A stretch of 17,725 nt of DNA from Triparma columacea (Eukaryota > Sar > Bolidophyceae > Parmales > Triparmaceae). Positions 1 through 9,648 of this stretch are shown here, one piece after another. The translations under genes were made by a program, and so were the position numbers. Under the pieces are notes generated by a model. It was not told the DNA's origin and ran no database searches. It saw only the letters and a list, made by a program, of their open reading frames with translations. Where the stretch lies: the NCBI GenBank assembly GCA_030267965.1, contig BRYA01000224.1, forward strand, positions 1 to 17,725, read 5' to 3'. Each line of letters starts with the position of its first letter. Position 1 is the first letter of the stretch.

Positions 1-110
1 TTTAAGACGAAAAAATGTAAATTGTATAAAGATGACATGTTGTCCATCGAAAGCCCTCGACAGCACCTAAAATTGACCCTAACCCAAATCACCGTTTCCG
101 GTATCTAAAC

Positions 111-230
111 CTTCTCTTTACTTCTCTTTACTTCTCTTTACTTCTCATTACTTCTCTTTACTTCTCTTTACTTCTCTTTACTTCTCTTTACTTCTCTTTA
201 TTTCTCTTTACTTCTCTTTACTTCCCTTTA
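111..230. repeat. 10-bp tandem repeat array (12 units)
   Basis: Twelve consecutive 10-bp units of the form cttctcttta run in exact register. Three units vary by one base: the one at 141 (cttctcatta), the one at 201 (tttctcttta) and the one at 221 (cttccctttа-type, with c for t). The array passes directly into the CA/CT-rich minisatellite to its right. No coding potential is visible. Confidence 0.95.
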
Positions 231-740
231 CTACACACTAACACACACTAACACAACTCCTCTAACACACTCACACACACTCTTTCTCTCACACTCATAC
301 ACACACACACCTCTACCTTATACTCTTCTTTTCCCTATTCTTTTCTCTCAACTCCTTTAACACACTCACACACACTTCCTCTTTCTCTCTCTCTCTCACA
401 TCCACACACACCACTCTACCTTATACCCTTCTCTCCAATACTCTCTTCCTTACTCCCTTCTCTCAAATACTCTCAAACACTCACTCTCTCTCACACACAC
501 ACACTAACACACTCACACTCACACACCACTAACACACTCACACTCACACACCACTCTACCTTATACCGTTCTCTCTCCTACTCCCTTCTTTCAACTCCTC
601 TAACACACTCACACACACTCCCTCTCTCTCACACACATACACACATACACACATACACACCCACACAAATACACACACCTCTACCTTATACTCTTCCCTT
701 CCCTACTTTCTTCTCTCAACTCCTCTAACACACTCATACA

Positions 741-793
<53 letters not shown>

Positions 794-1560
794 CTCTTCT
801 TTATACCCTTCTTTTCCCTACTCTCTTCTTTCAACTCCTCTAACAAACTCACACACTCTTTCTCTCACACACACACATACAACCACTCATACACCAATAT
901 ACTTTATACACCCTACTCTTCTCTACTTTCTCCTCTCAACTCCTCTAACACACTCACACACTCACTCACTCACACCTCACACACACACCACAATACCTTA
1001 TACCCTTCTCTTCCATACCCTCTTCTCTCAACTCCTCTAACACATTCACACACTCACTCACTCACACCTCACACACACACCACTCTACCTTATACCCTTC
1101 TCTCCTCTACCCTCTTCTCTCAACTCCTCTAACAAATTCACACACTCACACACTCACACCTCACACACACACCACTCTACCTTATACCCTTCTCTCCCCT
1201 ACTCTCTTCTTTCAACTCCTCTAACACACTCACACACTCACACACTCACACCTCACACACACACCACTCTACCTTATACCCTTCTCTCCCCTACTCTCTT
1301 CTTTCAACTCCTCTAACACACTCACACACTCACACACTCACACCTCACACTCACACATCACTTTACTTTATACACTCCTCTCCGCTACGCTCTCTTCTCA
1401 ATTCTTCTAACACTTTCTCTCTCTCTCCTTCTTCTCTCACTCACCACTCCACCTTATATTCTCTTCTCTGCTACTCTTTCCTCAGCTCCTCTCTCTCTCT
1501 CACACACACACCTACACACACCCACACACCACTTCACCTTAGTACCTTTCCATTCCACTA
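231..1560. repeat. CA/CT-rich minisatellite with a degenerate ~90-140 bp higher-order unit
   Basis: Each unit has a microsatellite part built from cacacact/ctcacaca runs. It is followed by a more conserved part reading roughly 'accttatacccttctct', then 'tctcttctttcaactcctct' and 'aacacactcacac'. The accttata element recurs about every 90-140 bp, for example near 314, 417, 559, 682, 991, 1087, 1179 and 1271. The copies between about 985 and 1330 are the most alike. The strand is almost free of G. I see no gene here. Confidence 0.9.
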
Positions 1561-2254
1561 CTCTCTTTCCTCAACTCTTCTCTCTTCTCTCCTCAACCAC
1601 AATTGCCCCCTTTTATTCATCCCCAACCACCCAACTTCACCCTCACCCACTGTCTTTCCCTAGCTCTTCACATCTTTCCTGATACTGACTTTTTACTAGA
1701 ATACACTTTCTTAACCCTGAACCTTACCCCCAGTCTCCCATACCAACATCCAACAAACCTCTTTATCATAACCATAAGAGAACTTTACTTTACTTTACAT
1801 CATTTTACTTAAGATAACCAAATTTTTTTTGCTGTAAATGCATTTCCTTTTTTCTTGATCTCTCCCCTCCCCCTCTCCCCCCATTTTCCCTCCCCCACAC
1901 GCCCTAACGCCCCCTTCCCCCTGTCTTCCCCTATTTCCCTCCTGCTCCTCTTTTGCCTTTCAAACCCCATCACCTTGGAACCTCCTCTCTCCTCTTTCCC
2001 CCCCCTTTCCCCTCTCCAACATGCCCCAACGCCCCCCCCTTCCCCCTGCTCCCTCCCTCCCTTTCTCCTGCTCCCCTTTGGCCTCAAACCCATCACCTTG
2101 GAACATCTTTGCCCCCCCAAACCTCCCAAGATTCTCTCTCTCTCTCTCTCCTTTCCTGTAGGTCAATCAAGCCCCTGTTGCAACCCTAACCCTCCTATTT
2201 AAGTTGGGCCCTCTTCATCGAAGTCTTTTGGCGGTTCCCACTTTGTTTCGTTGG
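1561..2254. repeat. Pyrimidine-rich intergenic tract with a ~123-bp duplication
   Basis: This stretch lies beyond the stop of the large minus-strand gene and shows no supported gene. From about 1860 to 2150 it is almost pure C/T on the plus strand. Two related copies, about 1866-1983 and 1990-2105, each end in ccatcaccttggaa (1967-1980 and 2090-2103) and share a 'gcccyaacgcccccc' element. Open frames here reflect composition, not coding. The 3' untranslated region and poly(A) site of the large gene should fall here, but I see no clear AATAAA signal. Confidence 0.7.
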
Positions 2255-5200
2255 TCACATTGCTTCGATAGTAGTAGTGGCCACTCGTTTCGTCAAGAAT
2301 CTTTTGCCACTCATTTCTTCTTGGGGGCATCGATCCCTTGTCTTTCTTGTTGTTATAAAGAGGGTTAACACTCTCTTCGCCAAATGTTCTTGTTGCGAGT
2401 GCCCCAGGCCCCCTTCCCTCCCTCCCCCTTTTCTCCCCCCCTTCCCCCCTTTCTCCTCCCTCTTCGCCCTCGCAGCCTTCCTCTCTGCCTTGACTTTTAC
2501 CTCCCCCCCCAACTCATCCTCGTCCACCATTGAGCTCTTTGCGCGGATCTCCCTTCCCCTCGTAACATTCGTCATCTCAAAGCTAGACTTCTCGTCGTCG
2601 TTCTCCTTCTCCTTTCCTTTCCCCTCCTCACCCCCCCCCCCTCCACCCCCATTCCCGAAAACTCCAAAGTTAGCGTCAATCTCATTCTCATCCACCATCG
2701 AGAACAAATCGTCCACAGTGTCCCTCATCATCGTTGGCAATTTCTTATCCACAATCAGTCCCTTTAAGATCCCCCCTGGGTCCAAGTTCTGCAGGAACAC
2801 CACCCTTGTACTTGCCCCCCCAATTGGGATCAGCAGGAAACCCTCGTACTTCACCTTAGACCTTACCCTCTTCTCCCCATGTGATTTCTTGAGAGAGTAG
2901 ATCTTCTCGTCTTCAATACTTCTCTTCGCAATGTACCAACCTCCTCCCCCCCCCTCCATCTTCCCAATGAAACCCTCGAGGAGCATGTCTCGATCGGACC
3001 AGAAGCCCTTCAGCTTCTTCGCCAAGTAGAAAACCCTCCGACCCATCCCTATGGAACGCTGAGACCCTCCAATATCGTGCGACTCTATATCCCCCTCTCT
3101 TATGTCACTCTCAGCGTTCCATAGATACTTTCTCGCGACATCAACGCTGCAATCGACATTGAATGTCATTCTCGTCTCGTCTATCGGGCCATTGCCAGTA
3201 CTGCAGCGCTTCTCGACAGCCACACTCGAATATTCCACAAAATGCCTCCAGTCTGACTCCAACTTTATGTAGGGCTCCCATCCCCCCTCTTCCGTTGTGC
3301 TGCCAGCAACTGCGCAAAAATGCCTCACGAACCCCGGTCTATCCTTACACTCGTCCTCATTCATGCCCCTTAAGCTGCCATCGTGAACCTGGTGCTCTCC
3401 GAACATTCCCTCGAGCACTAACCTGAAGGGTTTGATGACTTGACTCCCGATGAGCATCGCGACGCTGGAGCAGTTTATTGCCACGAGGAGGACACCGAAA
3501 ATAGCAGAGTCGTACCGCTCCTTCTTGTCGACCCCGACCTTCTTCAGGAGCGCCCCGAAGAGAGTGAAGAAGAGGCTGAACTGAGTGACTATGGCGAGGT
3601 CATCGTCAGCCTCACGCTCGAATGGACGCCAGTGGATCAACAATGAAGTTGTGACGATGCTTATTATCATGCCGACGACGACCTGGGAGGCACTCCCCTG
3701 CTTAACGAAGACGAGAATGCTTGACAGGGCCAGGCGACGGCAACACTCAAACACTTCGAACCACCAAAACTTCAACTCGTAATTAGCCCAGAGGAACGAG
3801 GTCTTCTGGATCCTAGGGTCGTACTCCCTGCCAGGTTCAACAATCCTACTCCGGTGATTCAGCAGTGCGCCTAGATAAAGAAGGGGAATGCCAATAGGGT
3901 AGATGAAGATCATGGCGGTGGCATACCTTTGCATCATTACATGGTTTGGGGACTCACAGTCGATGGAGTGGTCACGGGCAAGCCACTGTGTGGGATCATC
4001 GCCAATTTGAATGCAGTTGAAGGTGTCGAAGATGGTCGTGGAGACGCTAGCAAAGACTATGAACGTCAAGGAAAGGAAGGCAGACGTTGCAGAGTCCCGA
4101 TACTCAGCTCGCTTCTGTTTTGTCTTCCCGAAGAGGTTCTTGGAGAATACGAAGGTGATGAATATGAGGAGGGAAAGGAGCAGAGGGAGGAGAGTCTGGA
4201 CAAGGAGCGTCGAGTAAAAGTTCGTGTCAACGATACAGTCAGCCCTCATAATCTGGAGGGCGTCCAGGTTAGCGGTGGAGGAGAGCCACCTCGAGAACTT
4301 CTCAAAGACCGGCGGGAACCTGACCTCCAGCACGGATTCGTAGCTCGTCAAGATCTGGAGGAAGGACACCATGATCTTGGCCTTCGTCCGGCCTCTGTTG
4401 AACCAGTGGTCCTGGTCCATTTGGACAGCCTGAAGGGAGGACGACGCGCTCTCGCTACTTTGCGCTTTAGATAGCGTGCGCGTACGCTGCCTGAACCTGT
4501 CAACTCTGCTGGTTTCTTCTTTCTTCTTCCTCCTCCTATTTACGACGTAATAAACTGTGGCGGCGACAATCACTAGGAAGATTACCAAGAAGATGAGAGT
4601 TTCGGTAGGGAAGTGGAACTCTTCACCCTCGCATGTCTCGCAGTTACCAAGGACGTCCTTTGCGTAACCGTCGAGGCAAACATTGCAGATCGGGCCTGTG
4701 TGGCCGTCTCTGCATTGGTGGTCGGTGCTAGAGGATGTCGAAGAGGATGGTTCGACACTCTTTTCAGCTTGCAAGCACGCATCCTCGATATAACACAGGA
4801 CGACGTTGGAGGAGTTGCGACTGCTCCTCCAGTACCCTTTCTTGAGGGGGAGATTTTCGACAGTAATTCCGGCTTCGTCGCACAGCGTACCCTCGGGGCA
4901 AGGAAGACACTGCCCTATGAAAGTTGAATTTGGGTCTTTCAAACTCTCTTCTGGAGGTTCAAGAACCCTGTAGTCTCCTCGCGAGCACATGCAGGAGAGG
5001 GGAGAGGTTGCGGGGCGATTGGACTGGATGGCATTCTTCACAGCAAATTTGTTGCACGAGGTGCAAGCTTCAAGGGAAGTGGTCGATTTGAAGAACCCGT
5101 TGGTGCAAGGCACGCAGGCCCCGTTCTCGAGCGTTGTTCCTGGACCGCAGGTGCAGGTTATTTTACTGGTGGCAGGATCAACAATTGACAGGAAGCTATC

Positions 5201-8200
5201 CTTGCAGCGACAGGAGGTTGATCCGGAGTCTGATGTCATGTAGTCGGGGCAGGTAAAGCACTCATCGGAACCCCCAACGTTGGTGTACTTGCCTGGTTCA
5301 CAATTGGTGCAGTCAGTGGCGGCAATGCCAGAAAATTTGCCGGAGGGGCAAAGGAGGCAGGCAGTTTGAGTTGGGTTGGAAAAGGAGCCGGCAGAGCAGG
5401 GGTTGCAGAAACCGGCGCCGTCGTCGCTAACAAAACCTGGGTCGCAATCCATGCAATCGTCGAAACTTGTTCCTCCAGTCGCCGAGAACTTTCCTGAGGG
5501 GCAGGCAAGGCAATCATTGGAAGCCTCATGAAAGTATGTGCCAGTCAAACACTGCGAAGAGCAAAGCGAGTGGGTTAGAATTGTTGAGGGCGGTGCGTGC
5601 TGGAAGAGGGATTGCATAATGCTCGTGTCAAAGTGCACAACTTCGCGTGTCAAAGTGCACAACCTCGTTCACTTCTCGACTTTTCTCACCTGCTCGCAGT
5701 AACCAGATCCAGGATCGGAGTGGCCACCAGGAGGGCAGCCGTTACACCCGCTAATGTCGGTCGCCCCCGATATTGTGTAAGTATTCTTAGGACACAGTTC
5801 ACACTTGTTGTCTGGCTCGCTGAAGTATCTTCCTGTCAAACACCGCTCACAAGCAAGAGATCCGGGTTGAGAGTGGCCGTTGGAAGGGCAGGGCGTGCAC
5901 TCGTTGGTTGCTCCGATGGAGAAGGTATTCTTGGGGCAAAGTTCAATGTTGGTGTGATCATCTGTTGGCTTGTGGCCTGCAGGGGAAGTCTTGCACACTG
6001 GGGCACGGTCGGTGTCAGAGTACTCGCCCTCGCCGGTGCAAGAGTCGCACGCTGTGGCGGTGATTCCCATCGAGGCTGTACCGGCTAAGCACTTTGCACA
6101 GACAGAATCAGACGTGGTGGTACAGGCTGAGGTTTCGTAGGTTCCGGCAGGACACGTAGAGCAGGTGAGACATGAGGACTTGGAGGGATCAGGTTGGTAG
6201 GTGGAGCTTGCTGTGCAGGAAGCCTTCACGCCCTCCAAGCACGCAAAACCTGCAGGACAGGGCTCACAAACAATGTCGGACGTGGCGGTACAGGCTGAGG
6301 TTTCGTAGGTTCCGGCAGGACACGACGAGCATGTGAGGCAGGAAGACTTTGATGGTTCAGGTTGGTACGTTGAGCCGGCAACGCACTCATTTTTTCTCCC
6401 ACCAGTGCAAGCGAACCCAGCTGGACATGGTTCCTCTCCATCGCGTACCAAAAGAGTGTCGCCGGTTTCTGGCGTCGTGTAGTAGCCGGGTGATACTGCA
6501 ATAACAATTGGGCTCTCAGGTGGACAGTAAAGCGCGACTGATCCGCACGGAACGGGAGCTGTGGATGACTCAGGGCAAAAGTGACCTGCCGTGCATGGGA
6601 GGCACGACTCTTGCCTTTCGTTGGGCTGGAACCTTCCCGCTGGGCACGTGATACACTTAGCTCTCGATTCATCCGAGGAGTCTTCTGAATCCTCCCTAGA
6701 ACTCCCTGGCGCGCAAGGCACGTGGTCCGATCCTCCAGGACATTTATATCCAGAGTCACAAATCAAGCAAGCGCTGTCACTGTTGCTAAACTTTCCCACA
6801 GGACATGGAACCTGCGCACCACCTGCAATGCACTCATAACCCGCAGGGCACGATGAGCAAGTCGAAGCACCTGCTCCAGACGCTTTCCCGTTTGGGCAGT
6901 TCTCGCATGTCGTTGCTCCGTTGGCGTCATTGCTGAAAGTTCCAGGGTAGCATAGCTAGGGTAAGCGAAGAGAGTCGTGTAAAGAGTTAGGATGAAAAAT
7001 TGTTGCGGCTATATGAAGGATATGTTTCTTGTACATGTTATCTCACCTCGCAATCGTCAGGACTGTTGTGTTTAATGGGGTCTGTACCGTCGTACTCGTT
7101 TTTCTTGCCCCGAGGGCAGGCGTCACAGGTGATGTGGAGATAACGACTGGTCGCTGGATCGGTGTTGATCTTGCCGGCAGGACAGACTGGGCAAGAGGAG
7201 AGGGAATCGTGGAGGGAAGGTGAGGTGGCGAGGTCATCATTGAATCTTCCTGCTGGGCAGGTGCTACAGACGGTAGAAGAGGGCATGCTGGTGAAGGAGC
7301 CTTGAGGGCAAGTGACGCATGTGGTGGAAGAAGAAGCGCCGGAAGTGGTGCTGAACGTGCCGATGGGGCAGTCCAAACAGGTGGAGAGAGCATTGTGGTT
7401 GGCGGCAGTGGTAGCCTCGTCGTCGTTGTACTTTCCTTCGGGGCAGGATGTGCAGGAAGGGTTGGCAGAGGCGGTGCTGTAGCGGCCAGAGGAACAGATT
7501 GAACATGAGTTTGTAGGGGTGGCACTAAAGGTTCCTGGGCCGCAATTAGAGCAAAAGGATGAGCCGGACGAAGAGGCAACTGTGCCGGCGAGACAATCAT
7601 CGCACTGGGAGTTGGCCAATCCAGCACTGTAGGTTCCTGGGGAGCAGTCAGAGCAGGATGTGGGGGGGGAGGAACTGAAGGTTCCCGGGCCGTAGTCAGA
7701 GCAGAAGGACGAGCCGGACGAAGAGGCAGCTGTGCCGGCGAGACAATCATCGCACTGGGAGTTGGCCAATCCAGCACTGTAGGTTCCTGGGGAGCAGTCA
7801 GAGCAAGATGTGGGGGGGGAGGAACTGAAGGTTCCCGGGCCGCAGTCAGAGCAAAAGGACGAGCCGGACGAAGAGGCAACTGTGCCGGCGGGACAGTCGT
7901 CACACTGGGAATTAGCCAATCCAGCACTGTAGGTTCCTGGGGAGCAGTCAGAGCAGGATGTGGGGGGGGAGGAGCTGAAGGTTCCCGGGCCGCAGTCCAA
8001 GCAGTCAATAGAACCTAACGCAGGCGCAGCTTTCCCAGGAGAGCAATTGACGCAAGCAGCTAGATGAGCATGCTGATCCTCGTCTTGGCCATCGTCGGCG
8101 ATATGCTTGCCCAACGGACAGTTGGTGCACTCGTTGGCCTGCTGCGGAATACTGTACGTCCCGGATGGGCAAATTGAGCACGACGTCGAACCAGACGTGC

Positions 8201-9648
8201 TGAAACGACCGGCGGCACAGGGGACACAGGAAGACTCAGAATCACCTGCGGTTGGATTGGAAGATCCGGCGGGGCAAGTGTAGGAAGTGGGAGCGCAGCC
8301 AGAGTACGAGTATTTATTGCCGTTGACGGTGCCATAAGTGTCCAAAGCGGACCCTAATAAAAAGAGAGAGGTAGGAATAGGAATTGGTGCAGCGGTAACG
8401 TAAAGTGAGTTGTGGGGTTAGGAATGGTTCTATAGACTACACAATCCTCATTCTCGTCTTACCTTGGATTGGAGTGTTGGTGGAGTAGGGAGAAGGGCAC
8501 GTATTGTGGATGGTGATGGTTCCAGAATACCTGTAAATGTCATCACCACTTCCTGAGTCTGCCGTGTTTTCATTGAAGCTTGAACCATAGACATTGACAG
8601 AAGTTCCACTACTTTGAACACTTTGAACATAAATTGCTCCACCTCTAGTACTACTTGTAGCTCTATTGTTGGAGAAGGTACAGAGCTCCAAGTCCACTAT
8701 GGCACCATCACCAATCCAAACCCCTCCACCAGTATCATCACCCCAACCAGCATACCCCTTGTCGAAGGTGAGAGCTCGGAGTATAAGTGTACCACTCCCA
8801 GTTCCAGCCACAGTCATCCCTCTTCTTGCATTCTCTCCATCCAACACACAGCTTGCGTTGTCCTCCACACACTTGACCTCTCCATTCAAGTCTTCTGTGC
8901 CCAGCATGTTATTACTATTTGCACAAGTCCCCTCTGGGCATTTATACGACCCAACAGTTAGAATCACAGTGTCACCGTTCGCCATGATGGAGTTGCCAGT
9001 GTTACAGCTGTCACACACACGATTACTGACCGTGTTGAACAACTCACTCATGTCGTTGACGTTCGAGGTGACAGGTGTCACGACAGCACATGAAGCAGAG
9101 ATAATCAGGGCGCTATAATCGTCACAAAATGACAGAGAGGTTTCGAGCGGTGACGACACCGGGCCTAGCTCTACTATTGGTGAAGTATGTCCTTTTCTCC
9201 CACAGAGAATGTAGCTCTGCCGCCAAGTTGGAAACGCTGTAGTTTGACCTCCGATCATGTGAAGGCCCGCAAACCCAGTAGAAGTTATGCCCTTTGGTGT
9301 ATCGTTGACGGATGCGCAAACTATTGTATTGGTAGGGACAGCATTTATGGCATCATAGAGTGTTTGCGAGCTGCTTGAAGGGTTGGTGTACATATTTAGA
9401 CCCATCGCAATCTCAGTTACCGCAAATCCTGCAGCTCCTGTCGTCAATGTTACCAAATTGAATCCGTTTGATCCTTCAGCGACTAGATTATTGTCGACGT
9501 AAAATCGAGCGTAGTTTCCGTTCCTATCATACCAGCCCTTGCTTGTCACCCGGAAGTCGACAGCAGTGCTCACCACTAGCCTCACCCTGCTCAGCAAGGT
9601 CAAGCTAAAGACCAAGACTAGGAGCGGCGCTGGGGCCCTCCACGCCAT
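2255..9648 (-). CDS. Giant ILEI / beta-helix / cysteine-rich (GCC2-GCC3-like) / multi-TM / START membrane protein
   Basis: Predicted 2351-residue protein in four exons: 8463-9648, 7047-8353, 5690-6955 and 2255-5551. Introns are GT-AG with phases 1, 0, 0 and the total is an exact multiple of three. Domains in order: signal peptide (1-29, ending VVSTA); ILEI/FAM3-like domain (about 31-165); beta-helix of PMP type (about 215-385); cysteine-rich GCC2/GCC3-like modules with repeated CPAGT, CPSGKF and C-x2-C motifs (about 396-1560); a membrane segment (1572-1590) followed by RRRKKK; about eight more segments up to 1956; a START domain (about 2010-2205); and a low-complexity basic tail. This predicts an extracellular sensor or adhesion region joined to a cytosolic lipid-binding domain. 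I chose the ATG at 9648 because it opens a classic signal peptide. The far C-terminal tail (after about 2215) is compositionally odd and could hide a further intron. There is no kinase domain, although database names for such proteins often mention ephrin receptors. Ligand and physiological role are unknown. Confidence 0.82.
2696..3283 (-). other. Cytosolic START domain at the C-terminus of the giant protein
   Basis: Residues about 2010-2205. Visible START features include a ESDWRHFVEYSSVAVEKR entry strand; FNVDCSVDVARKYLWNAE, the 'S.e.v...L.d' helix; FYLAKKLKGFWSDRDMLLEG, matching the 'k.p.p.sdRDfv' strand; and YEGFLLIPI followed by TRVVFLQNLDPGGILKGLIV. The last matches the conserved 't.v.y..q.DpgG.iP..lv' before the closing helix. 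The family binds hydrophobic lipids in a deep pocket. The ligand cannot be predicted by eye. Confidence 0.78.
3443..4597 (-). other. Multi-pass membrane region of the giant protein
   Basis: Residues about 1572-1956. Clear hydrophobic segments are ETLIFLVIFLVIVAATVYYV, LLVQTLLPLLLSLLIFITFV, AFLSLTFIVFASVSTTIFDT, TAMIFIYPIGIPLLYLGALL, RLALSSILVFV, VVVGMIISIVTTSLLI, LAIVTQFSLFFTLFGALL and AIFGVLLVAINCSSVAML. A weaker one sits at IMVSFLQILTSYESVL. Arg/Lys clusters after segments 1 and 2 suit a cytosolic location if the weak segment crosses. Nine crossings would place the N-terminus outside and START inside. The PPVFEKF and YELKFWWFEVFECCRR motifs recur in related stramenopile and ciliate proteins, from memory. 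Confidence 0.7.
6089..6388 (-). repeat. Duplicated 168-bp TNFR-like cysteine module
   Basis: Two copies of a module are offset by 168 bp (56 residues). They share an identical 37-base core starting at 6120 and 6288. Each encodes STYQPxPSKSSCLTC, then S-x-CPAGTYETSACT, then T-S-D-x-V-C. Spacing of C-x2-C and CPAGTYE resembles TNF-receptor cysteine-rich repeats. The module belongs to exon 3 of the giant gene. Confidence 0.88.
7531..7990 (-). repeat. Three tandem 150-bp (50-residue) cysteine-rich modules
   Basis: The plus strand shows the same landmark (gttcccgggc or gttcctgggc) at 7531, 7681, 7831 and 7981, exactly 150 bp apart. Three near-identical in-frame units lie between these points. Each unit encodes GPGTFSSSPPTSCSDC, then SPGTYSAGLANSQCDDC, then a P/L-AGT-V/A-ASSSGSSFCS link. 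They occupy about residues 517-670 of the giant protein. The high DNA identity indicates recent unequal duplication. Confidence 0.93.
8494..9006 (-). other. Right-handed beta-helix (PMP-like) segment of the giant protein
   Basis: Residues about 215-385 contain the ladder-like pattern of parallel beta-helix or Chlamydia-PMP-type repeats: LRALTFDKGYAGWGDDTGGG, then LELCTFSNNRATSSTRGGAI, then VNVYGSSFNENTADSGSGDD. The alternating F-x-N-N/E-N and GG-A/V motifs mark successive rungs. In algal proteins this region commonly precedes GCC2/GCC3 modules, as it does here. Confidence 0.75.
9154..9558 (-). other. ILEI/FAM3-like (GG) domain of the giant protein
   Basis: Residues about 31-165, just after the signal peptide. 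Visible hallmarks are the GNYARFYVDNNLVAEGSNGF strand pair, an N-x-V-T-L-T-T strand, an NAVPTNTIVCASVND segment (the family's 'LP.GTIVLIAV.DE' strand), and WRQSYILCGRKG, which matches the family's 'RDSWALIGRKG' near the end of the fold. The family is known from FAM3 cytokine-like proteins, POMGNT1 and CEMIP/TMEM2, and its GG fold can bind carbohydrate in POMGNT1. A carbohydrate-binding role here is inference. Confidence 0.7.

Noticed and set aside
76..90. Telomere-like ccctaaccc near the left end, and aaccctaaccctcc near 2181
   Set aside because: Only one or two units are present at each place. This is not a telomere array.
1855..2202. Plus and minus open frames of 70-115 codons in the pyrimidine tract
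   Set aside because: They are low-complexity (Pro/Ser/Leu or Gly/Glu/Arg) by-products of C/T composition, with no domain or splice context.
2277..2900. 207-codon plus-strand open frame
   Set aside because: It is antisense to the C-terminal tail and START region of the giant gene, and its composition is that of the complementary strand.
3929..4474. 181-codon plus-strand open frame
   Set aside because: It is the shadow of the membrane region on the other strand. It has no recognisable domain.
7043..8008. 321-codon minus-strand frame rich in Pro, Ala and Thr
   Set aside because: It is an alternate frame of the 150-bp repeat region. The cysteine-rich frame has the module signature and matching splice phases.
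2255..9648. A receptor tyrosine kinase reading, suggested by ephrin-receptor-like names for such cysteine repeats
   Set aside because: No kinase motifs (GxGxxG, HRD, DFG) appear. The C-terminus is a START domain.
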